DNA from: Fluviicola sp.
GTDB lineage: Bacteria; Bacteroidota; Bacteroidia; Flavobacteriales_D; Crocinitomicaceae
Direction: 5' to 3'
Assembly (NCBI RefSeq): GCF_030151805.1
Contig: NZ_JASLCN010000300.1
Location: 1 to 7,682 of the forward strand
Length of the DNA: 7,682 nucleotides
Below, one piece after another: positions 1 to 6,200 of the stretch (position 1 is its first letter; each line of letters opens with the position of its first letter). The position numbers and the translations under genes are program-made. Below the pieces are notes generated by a model. That model was not told where the DNA came from. It saw nothing but the letters and a program-made list of their open reading frames with translations, and did no database searches.

Positions 1-278
1 CTTTTGCTGCGTCGATTACTCGTTGGTGTTGACCCAACCGATCATTGAAATCGTTGGAAGAGATCAAAAACACTTTGTCAACTCCTGCTAACGCTGCGAT
101 TAATGAGTTTTTATCGTGATAATCTCCGATGCGGATAGTCACACCTTTCTCTTTCAAATCTGGAACTTTGTTTTCATCGCGTACCAACACCGCCAGTTCA
201 TTTGCCGGAACTTTCTTCAGTAAAAAATCGACTGTTGCTCTTCCTAAATTTCCTGTTGCACCTGTTATTAAAATCATC
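1..278 (-). CDS. NmrA-like / atypical SDR NAD(P)-binding oxidoreductase (partial, N-terminal 92 residues)
   Basis: The gene reads leftward from an ATG at 278-276 and runs off the window start, so only the N-terminal 92 residues are visible. It opens MILITGATGNLGRATVDFLL, a Rossmann strand with the GATGxxG dinucleotide-binding motif (residues 6-12) directly at the N-terminus. ELAVLVRDENK follows, where Arg typically selects the NADP 2'-phosphate, then GDYHDKNSLIAALAGVDKVF, the usual 'D...SL..AL.GVD.VFL' segment of NmrA-like proteins. Family members include quinone oxidoreductases such as E. coli QorB (YtfG) and redox-sensing NmrA proteins. The divergent HxlR regulator next door matches the ytfG/ytfH arrangement, so an NAD(P)H:quinone oxidoreductase role is favoured by inference. 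The catalytic portion is outside the window, so substrate cannot be judged. There is no clear Shine-Dalgarno, as is common in Bacteroidota. Confidence 0.88.
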
Positions 279-305
279 TTGTTTCTTTTTAATTGTTTGA
301 TGCGT

Positions 306-313
306 CAAAACTA
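306..313 (-). promoter_or_regulatory. Possible -7 box for the NmrA-like gene
   Basis: Read on the minus strand the sequence is TAGTTTTG, an exact match to the Bacteroidota -7 consensus TAnnTTTG. It lies 27 bases upstream of the ATG at 278. The nearest TTG that could serve as -33 element is at 331-329, only 15 bases upstream of the box, which is shorter than usual. The assignment is therefore tentative. Confidence 0.3.
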
Positions 314-340
314 GAAATAGATGCTATACAAAAAGAAGTA

Positions 341-374
341 ATATACTTTTGTATATCAATATACTTTAGTATAC
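341..374. promoter_or_regulatory. Twin palindromic operator, probably for the HxlR-family regulator
   Basis: There are two copies of the palindrome TATAC-N4-GTATA. The first is 342-355 (spacer TTTT, arms extendable to ATATAC/GTATAT at 341-356). The second is 360-373 (spacer TTTA). Both sit in a repeated AATATACTTT context (340-349 and 358-367), giving an exact 18-bp offset. They lie between divergent promoters of a regulator and its likely target, where autoregulating HxlR proteins bind; known HxlR-family operators (for example YodB-type) contain TACT...AGTA half sites, and TACTTTAGTA occurs at 362-371. The palindromes are read directly; the binding protein is inferred from position. Confidence 0.6.
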
Positions 375-377
375 TTG
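347..377 (+). promoter_or_regulatory. Predicted promoter of the HxlR-family gene
   Basis: TTTTG at 347-351 could be the -33 element, and TATACTTG at 370-377 matches the -7 pattern TAnnTTTG at all but one base, with an 18-base spacer. Transcription would start near 383. Both elements overlap the twin palindromes, so a bound dimer would block RNA polymerase, consistent with autorepression. An alternative exact -7 match, TACTTTTG at 344-351, has no obvious upstream TTG. Confidence 0.4.
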
Positions 378-386
378 CAGCCCGAT

Positions 387-433
387 AATGCCGAATCACG
401 AATTGTTTTTTAATTCGGCATTCGTAATTTTTT
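387..433 (+). promoter_or_regulatory. Leader hairpin with T-run upstream of the HxlR-family gene
   Basis: AATGCCGAAT (387-396) and ATTCGGCATT (413-422) form a perfect 10-bp inverted repeat with a 16-base loop. A six-T run follows at 428-433, ending five bases before the start codon at 439. An alternative smaller stem uses CGAATT (399-404) and AATTCG (412-417), so two partly exclusive foldings exist. The shape resembles an intrinsic terminator or attenuator in the 5' leader, but the five-base gap before the T-run is longer than typical. It could instead be a further operator or an mRNA-stabilising stem. Confidence 0.45.
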
Positions 434-438
434 GAAGT

Positions 439-822
439 ATGGAACAGAAAATCAGTTTTGAAGAAGCAAAAGCATGTCCGATTCAGTTTGTTTTGGCAAT
501 TAACGATACGCTGAATGTGATTTCGGGAAAATGGAAAATGCCCATTATAGCGACGCTGTTTTTCGGGAAGAAACGATTCACGGAGATTCAACGGAATATC
601 AACAAAATCACTCCCAGAATGCTTTCCAAGGAATTGAAAGAGCTGGAACTAAACGGAATTGTAACACGCACGGTGCACGATTCCATTCCGGTAGTGGTGG
701 AATATGAACTGACTGAATCAGCCCGGCAACTGAGCGATGTGATGGATAGCATGATTCATTGGGGAATCAATCACCGGAAAGGAATTATTCGCGAAAATAC
801 GGCAGAAAAAATCGCAGTTTAA
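439..822 (+). CDS. HxlR-family winged helix-turn-helix transcriptional regulator
   Basis: This 127-residue protein has the usual length and layout of HxlR-type regulators. The N-terminal CPIQFVLAI segment contains the characteristic early cysteine (Cys13). The core 'ISGKWKMPIIATLFFGKKRF' (residues 28-47), the recognition-helix region ITPRMLSKELKELELNG (57-73) and the wing 'GIVTRTVHDSIPVVVEYELT' (73-92) follow in family order. A final helix (VMDSMIHWG) would dimerise. Members bind palindromic operators as dimers and often sense electrophiles, quinones or redox state through the conserved cysteine; here Cys13 is the only cysteine, so any thiol switch would be intermolecular or one-Cys. It is divergent from an NmrA-like oxidoreductase gene with paired palindromes between them, suggesting control of that gene and itself. 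The start at 439 is chosen because the conserved N-terminus begins there. Confidence 0.93.
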   Translation: MEQKISFEEAKACPIQFVLAINDTLNVISGKWKMPIIATLFFGKKRFTEIQRNINKITPRMLSKELKELELNGIVTRTVHDSIPVVVEYELTESARQLSDVMDSMIHWGINHRKGIIRENTAEKIAV

Positions 823-825
823 ACA

Positions 826-903
826 CTGTTTTCATCGGTGGGTCTGGTAAATGAAATGGTTCATTCCGGAAAACGGCGAACACTTCATCGGGAATGAAAA
901 CAG
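826..903. repeat. Nested inverted repeats between the HxlR gene and the peptidase gene
   Basis: CTGTTTTCAT (826-835) and ATGAAAACAG (894-903) are a perfect 10-bp inverted repeat starting four bases after the regulator's stop codon. Inside is a hairpin made of TCTGG+AATGAA (843-847, 850-855) with TTCATT+CCGGA (860-870), with a two-base bulge and one G-T pair. A competing stem, TTCATTCC (860-867) with GGAATGAA (891-898), cannot coexist with either. No T-run follows, so it is not a standard intrinsic terminator. It may be a structured intercistronic RNA or processing site. The 112-bp gap shows no complete promoter for the next gene. Confidence 0.4.
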
Positions 904-934
904 CAAATTCTGCTGCATTGCTTATTTTTAAAAC

Positions 935-2629
935 ATGAAAACAACAATTGCCTTTTTGTTTTTCCCTTTGTTTCTGTTTGCTCAATGGGATAAAAATCAA
1001 ACACCGACTTATCCGGAGTTGATTGATATCTACAAAAAACTGGATGCCGAACATTCCGAAATTCAATTGTTTCAGATGGGAATGTCCGATACGGAATACC
1101 CGATTTATCTTGTGGTCATTAACGGTGCGCAGGATTCGCTGAAAACGTTTGAGAAAGCAAGAACAAAAACAACGCTTCTGATCAATAATGCCATTCATGC
1201 CGGTGAACCGGACGGAGTAAATGCCTGTTTGCTATGGATTGATGAATGGATCAAAAAAGGAAAGAAAACAAGTAATCTTCCGGTTATTGCCATTATCCCG
1301 GCTTACAATGTAGGAGGGATGCTCAACCGGTCTTCTGCCAGCAGAGCCAACCAGGATGGACCGGCAGAATACGGTTTCAGAGGAAATGCACAAAACCTGG
1401 ATTTGAACCGCGACTTCATCAAAATGGACTCTCCGAATGCGCATACCTTTGCTAAAATTTATCATGCCCTGGATCCGGATGTTTTTGTAGATACACATGT
1501 ATCAAACGGAGCAGATTATCAATATACGTTAACCTTGATTCATTCCATGAAAGAACGGATAGATCCGGAACTTCAGCGTTTGATGGATCAGAAATACATT
1601 CCGTATCTGACAGAAACACTCAGGAAAAAAGGCTGGGATTGGTCGCCGTATGTCGAAACAATGGAAGAAACTCCGGAATCCGGTTTACAGGCATTTAATG
1701 ATTTACCGCGATATGCCCAGGGTTACGGAACCCTATTTCACGCATTGAGTGTAACGATCGAAACGCATATGCTCAAGCCCTTTCCACAACGTGTTCAGGC
1801 AACAAAGGATTACCTGGATTTTTTAATCGGGTGGACTCATGGTGCTTCGCAAGGGTTGGAACATGCACGCCAGAATGCTTTGAGAAGAGATACCGGAAAA
1901 ACCTATTATCCGGTCAATTATGAGCTGACACCGAAGAAAGATTCGGTTTTGTTTAAAGGATTTGAGCACGAATACAAAACCAGTTTGGTGAGCGGTGAAA
2001 AGCGTTTGTTTTATGACCGCACAAAACCCTTCACGAAATACATTCCATATTACAAAACCTTCCTGGCAAAGGATTCCGTTCGAATTCCAAACGGATATTA
2101 CGTTTCTGCCGAAGCAAGAGAGATCATTGAACGCTTGAAGCTGAATGGAGTGGAAATGCAGGAAACTGATAACCGGATGGAAAAAGAAGTGAGTTCACTC
2201 CGCGTTCTTAAATTTGAATCGGGTTCAAAACCCTATGAAGGACATTACCTGCACAGAAAAGTTGAAATCAGTGAGCAGACAGAAAAGATTTCTTTGCCGA
2301 AAGGAAGTGTCTGGATTCCGACCAATCAATCCAAACGAAACTTTATCGTATCAGTGCTCGAACCTAAAAGCGAAGATTCCTATTTTGCATGGAATTTTAT
2401 GGATAGTTATGTCCAGGAAAAGGAATATTTCTCTGCGTATGTTTTTGAAGATGTAGCTGCAAAATTGCTGGAAGAAGACCCGAAACTAAAAGCATTGTTT
2501 TTAGCGAAAAAGAAAGAAGATGCCGAATTCGCGAAAAACCCGGGAGCACAACTATTCTTTATTTATCAGAACAGCCCCTATTTCGAAAGCCTTACGTTCA
2601 ACAGACTACCAGTTTTTAAAGTCTATTAA
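935..2629 (+). CDS. Secreted M14-family zinc carboxypeptidase-like metallopeptidase
   Basis: This 564-residue protein has a Sec signal peptide (hydrophobic AFLFFPLFLFA, likely cleaved after residue 16) and no lipobox. The M14 zinc site is visible: the HxxE motif in NNAIHAGEPDG (His88, Glu91) and the third ligand His188 in VFVDTHVSNG. The NR substrate-binding pair is in QNLDLNRDF (Asn158-Arg159), and the candidate catalytic glutamate is Glu276 in SVTIETHM. The enzyme should therefore be active, hydrolysing peptide bonds, typically from the C-terminus, outside the cytoplasm. The catalytic domain spans about residues 20-305; the C-terminal 250 residues form an extra domain common in Bacteroidota members of this length, without recognisable function. 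It lacks a T9SS sorting tail, so it is more likely periplasmic than surface-delivered. It lies 112 bp after the HxlR gene and could be read through from it. Confidence 0.9.
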   Translation: MKTTIAFLFFPLFLFAQWDKNQTPTYPELIDIYKKLDAEHSEIQLFQMGMSDTEYPIYLVVINGAQDSLKTFEKARTKTTLLINNAIHAGEPDGVNACLLWIDEWIKKGKKTSNLPVIAIIPAYNVGGMLNRSSASRANQDGPAEYGFRGNAQNLDLNRDFIKMDSPNAHTFAKIYHALDPDVFVDTHVSNGADYQYTLTLIHSMKERIDPELQRLMDQKYIPYLTETLRKKGWDWSPYVETMEETPESGLQAFNDLPRYAQGYGTLFHALSVTIETHMLKPFPQRVQATKDYLDFLIGWTHGASQGLEHARQNALRRDTGKTYYPVNYELTPKKDSVLFKGFEHEYKTSLVSGEKRLFYDRTKPFTKYIPYYKTFLAKDSVRIPNGYYVSAEAREIIERLKLNGVEMQETDNRMEKEVSSLRVLKFESGSKPYEGHYLHRKVEISEQTEKISLPKGSVWIPTNQSKRNFIVSVLEPKSEDSYFAWNFMDSYVQEKEYFSAYVFEDVAAKLLEEDPKLKALFLAKKKEDAEFAKNPGAQLFFIYQNSPYFESLTFNRLPVFKVY

Positions 2630-2791
2630 CCTGTCCGGGAGTTTAAGTGGTTTTTGAAATTTCCCGTAGTCCACACAAACTTGAGTGGATACTGTTTTTC
2701 ATTTTCTGCGCCCCTCACACCCCTCTGAGGGAGAAGAAAACCCACGTCAAATTCATTCGGCATAAAAGCGTATTGAGCAACTTGTGATGAG

Positions 2792-2827
2792 CCAGTCGAA
2801 TCAAGTCGAAGTACATAATTCGATTGG
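2792..2827. repeat. Inverted repeat (10-bp stem)
   Basis: CCAGTCGAAT (2792-2801) pairs with ATTCGATTGG (2818-2827): nine Watson-Crick pairs and one G-U pair if transcribed, around a 16-base loop that itself contains another AGTCGAA (2804-2810). The internal copy suggests a degenerate repeated element rather than a single structural site. Confidence 0.5.
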
Positions 2828-2843
2828 ATATGTCCGTTCGAGT

Positions 2844-2864
2844 TTCCGACTTTTTCAGTCGGAA
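2844..2864. repeat. Inverted repeat (8-bp perfect stem, 5-base loop)
   Basis: TTCCGACT (2844-2851) and AGTCGGAA (2857-2864) form a perfect stem around TTTTC. No T-run follows on the plus strand, so termination in that direction is unlikely. It lies 16 bases after the preceding hairpin and shares the AGTCG core, so both may belong to the same repeat element. Confidence 0.55.
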
Positions 2865-2951
2865 GTATTGAGAACGACATGCACACAATCGTAAAAAAAA
2901 CACCATTCAAAAATAATCCGAAATCACAAAAAACCGGACCTGAATAGCTTA

Positions 2952-3006
2952 ACTATGGATAGAGTATAGATACAGTATGGGTCAAGTATAGATACAGTAT
3001 AAAAAT
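2952..3006. repeat. Tandem 11-bp repeat array
   Basis: Five consecutive 11-bp units start at 2952, 2963, 2974, 2985 and 2996: ACTATGGATAG, AGTATAGATAC, AGTATGGGTCA, AGTATAGATAC, AGTATAAAAAT. Units two and four are identical; together with the start of the following unit this gives a perfect 16-bp direct repeat, AGTATAGATACAGTAT, at 2963-2978 and 2985-3000. The first and last units are more diverged. An 11-bp period places each unit on nearly the same face of the DNA helix, as in cooperative protein-binding arrays. It lies about 210 bp upstream of the predicted promoter of the PNGase F-like gene. Function is unknown. Confidence 0.75.
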
Positions 3007-3073
3007 GTTATAAATTAAACACGCGATTTTGCTGCGTTTCCGGCAAATTTGAAGTCAAAAAACTGTTTTTAAG

Positions 3074-3102
3074 TCTTGACTCCTGACTCTCTCGGTCTTG
3101 AT
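3074..3102. repeat. Short degenerate heptamer run (TCTTGAC-like)
   Basis: TCTTGAC (3074-3080), TCCTGAC (3081-3087), an eight-base diverged unit TCTCTCGG (3088-3095) and TCTTGAT (3096-3102) line up as a decayed simple repeat. AGTC/GACT complementarity at 3072-3082 also allows a tiny stem. The array is short, so chance is not excluded. Confidence 0.3.
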
Positions 3103-3214
3103 TATACTTCTCAGAAATGTATAAACCTAAATAAAAACTCCTCTATTCGCAATCACCACTTTTGTTAGCATTACAAGAAAATCAGACAATTGTCCCGTAA
3201 ATGTCGCAAAAACG

Positions 3215-3247
3215 TTGTAGTCAGACCTTTTCTTTCGGTTATCTTTA
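3215..3247 (+). promoter_or_regulatory. Predicted promoter of the PNGase F-like gene
   Basis: TTG at 3215-3217 and TATCTTTA at 3240-3247 resemble the Bacteroidota -33 and -7 (TAnnTTTG) elements with a 22-base spacer; the -7 box differs from consensus only at the last base. Transcription would start about 5-10 bases downstream, just before the ATG at 3267. This supports 3267 rather than the in-frame ATG at 3201, which would lie upstream of this promoter. Confidence 0.45.
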
Positions 3248-3266
3248 CAAACCTATACGAATAATT

Positions 3267-6200
3267 ATGAAAAGACTGATTCTCTCCGCTTTATTTGGAG
3301 TGTTTGCGACGCTTTCCTTTGCTCAGGACACCACCTGGGTGCAAACTTACACGTTTGACAGCATCACGACCAGAAGAGCCAATTTCCAATTTCCGGCAAG
3401 TCTGGACAACAAACGCTTTGAAAAAGTACTCATGTACTACAAATTAAAGTGCTCTCCATTAACAACCTGGGATCAATACAATTGCGGTGAATGGGATTAT
3501 TTGACCTACACGCGAATTTTAGATCATACCAATGTTTGGGATTCGGTGAGAGTCGAAGGTCCGAAGTTTAAAGTGAACACGCAGGCTCCTGTTTCTTACG
3601 CATATGCAAATCAGGTGTATTTTGATCAGCAATACCGCCAGGTTTCCAGGAGAACGGCACAAACACCAAACATGCAAGCAGTTTCAGGTTCCGCTGCCTC
3701 CTCAGTTGATTTTGTGAGATCGGGAGCGAACGGAGCAAAAATGCAATGGATTGTTTCCGCAGCAGATCTTGCTGCCAACGGAGTAACAGCAGGAAATATC
3801 CAGGCCTTGCAATTGATGTTCTCACAGGGACTTTCCGAACTGGAAAATGTGACCATCAAAATCAAACACACTTCCTTGTCTGCCTTAACGGCCTGGGAAA
3901 CTACCGGATTTAGTTCTGTTTTCAATGATGATGTAGCAAACATCGTCAACGGGGCAAATGTGTTTCATTTTTCAGCGCCGTTTGTTTACAATGGAACAGA
4001 CAATCTCATCGTCGAAGTAACATATGAAGATGCACACCAGGCCTCAACTACCAGCGCACTTTCCACACAGACTCTTGGAGCGAACAACTCATTGTTTTAC
4101 AACAATGCCGGCGGTGTTTTGAGAGCAACCGGTTCCAACTTTGCAGATGTCAATTTGAGTAATGTGGATTTGGGAGCAGATGTAACCGTTGCATTCTGGA
4201 CAAAAGGAAACGGTAATTTGGGAACGAGCACATCTATTTTGGAAGCTTTGGATTCATTGGGAAACAGAGTGTTTAACATTCACATGCCGTGGTCCGATAA
4301 TACGATTTATTTCGATGCGGGATCGGGTTCCGGCTATGACCGGATTTCAAAAGCCGCAACAGCAACAGATATTGATAACGTTTGGCATCACTGGGCATTT
4401 GTGAAGAAAACATCTACCGGACAAATGTTTATTTACAGAGACGGGGTTTTGTGGCATTCCGGAACAGGGAAAAATTTGCCGGTAGGGAAGGTTGCGAAAT
4501 TCATTTTAGGAGCCAATGCATTTGAAGGAAACTTCTTTAAAGGAGATATAGATGAATTCAGTGTTTGGTCAACAGCGATCAATGCTGCGGATATCACTGC
4601 CTGGATGAACAAAAAGATCACAGCTGCTCATCCGAATTATGCAGACCTTGAAGTATATTATGATTTTGACGGAGAACGAGCTTGTATTGACCGCTCAACC
4701 CACAACCGCCTGGCAATGGCTTCAACGACTAATACAGTTGTTTCATCCAATGCTCCTTTTCTTCCGGGTACAGTTTCTTCCAATGAAATTCCTGTTTTTT
4801 CACTCGATCAGGGAACGTACAATGCAGCTTCACAGGATTCCGTATTGACGGCTTTGTTTCCGGCAGTTTCAGTGAAATTCAACTATGTTGCAAGCGACAA
4901 TAATTTCGTTGTTTCTTCTAATCAGAAAACCTATACGCAGGGAACGATCGACACACTTTCGGCTTCTGGATCAAACCTTGGTTCAGGACCTGGTGCGGTT
5001 GACGCAACGGAATTAAACGATACAATTTTTTACTACAAAGAACCGTTCGAATTGATAAATGATGTGGAAATCGGTCGTTACATCACACCGTACGGAATCG
5101 GATTTGATTTGGGACCACAAGGATTTACGTGGATTTATGATGTAACGGATTATCAGAAATACCTGCATGGAATGGTCGATTTGGCAGCGCATAATACACA
5201 GGAATTGATCGACCTGAAGTTTGCTTTTGTAGAAGGAATTCCGGCAAGAGATGTACACGATATTCAACCGATCTGGCAAAACTGGACTTCCTACAACTAC
5301 GCTGATATGGCGAATGATGTAGTCTTACAGGCAAAACAAGTGGTTCTTTCGGATACTTCCCAAAACTTTAAGATCAGAACGCGTCTTACGGGACACGGAC
5401 AAGTTGGAAACGGAGCTTGCTGCGAATGGCAGGACAAGCAGCACAAGATAATTATTGATGGAGTGGAGCGTTTCAGCTGGAGTATCTGGAGAGACGATTG
5501 CGGAAAGAATCCGAATACTGCTCAGGGTGGAACATGGCCGTATTCACGCGAAGGCTGGTGTCCGGGAGACATGGTGAGAGAATTTGATCACGAGTTGTCT
5601 TCTTTTGTACAGCCGGGAGCAACTATTTCAGTCGACTACGATATCAGTGATGTGCCTGCGAATGATGCTGGTCAGGCGGGTGGAAACTTTATCACGGCAA
5701 TTGACCTGGTTTCGTATTCAGCACCTAATTTCCAACACGATGCTGCCATTTTGGATATTTTGAATCCGAACAGCTATGAATATTACAAAAAGTGGAATCC
5801 GACGTGTTCCAATCCGCGTGTTATTTTACAAAACAACGGAGTTTTGCCTCTGACTTCTTGTAAAATCCGGATTTGGGTTACATACGGAAACTTTGTTGAT
5901 TATGTCTGGACCGGAAATTTAGGATTCCTGCAAAAGGAAATCGTGGAAATTCCGATCGCAGATCAGCATTTCTGGCTGGGGGCAAATCCTACCAATGGAT
6001 TTTATGCCCGCGTCATTGAAATCGACGGCTCATCTTCACTGGATGAATATCCGAACAACAATGAATTCAAAACAAAATATACCGCTCCGGAAGTAATCAA
6101 TGGACCGTTCTTTGTTTGGATGGTTACGAACAATAAAGCCAGCGAAAACAAATGGAGATTGGTAGATCAAAACGGAAGTACCATTTTTGAACGTACTTCA

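Larger units (their letters stand above)
2630..3200. other. Repeat-bearing intergenic region with no supported gene
   Basis: No convincing coding sequence is present. The segment contains a GA/CT-rich stretch near 2708-2740 with CCCTC/GAGGG complementarity, two hairpin-forming inverted repeats (2792-2827 and 2844-2864), a tandem 11-bp repeat (2952-3006) and a heptamer run (3074-3102). The AGTCGAA motifs around 2794-2809 resemble degenerate palindromic intergenic repeats seen in many Bacteroidota. That resemblance is from memory and was not compared with a database. No clear intrinsic terminator for the upstream peptidase gene was found. Confidence 0.6.

Noticed and set aside
129..314. Plus-strand open frame opposite the NmrA-like gene
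   Set aside because: It lies antisense to a clear Rossmann-fold coding sequence and has no recognisable features.
901..930. CAGCA/TGCTG mini-hairpin followed by a T-rich stretch as a terminator for the HxlR gene
   Set aside because: The stem is only 5 bp, and the T-stretch starts several bases later and abuts the peptidase start codon; too weak to call.
785..1198. Minus-strand frame of 137 codons across the regulator/peptidase junction
   Set aside because: It is antisense to the conserved M14 N-terminal coding region, cysteine- and phenylalanine-rich without pattern; a shadow frame.
2636..2666. CGGGA/TCCCG complementarity after the peptidase stop as a terminator
   Set aside because: A 5-bp stem with a 21-base loop and no T-run is not a credible intrinsic terminator.
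2626..2910. Minus-strand open frame of 94 codons in the intergenic region
   Set aside because: It runs through the hairpin repeats and overlaps the end of the peptidase gene. It matches no family I know, and a second frame is also open over part of the same stretch, so openness looks compositional. A cross-genome search showing protein-level conservation would reverse this.
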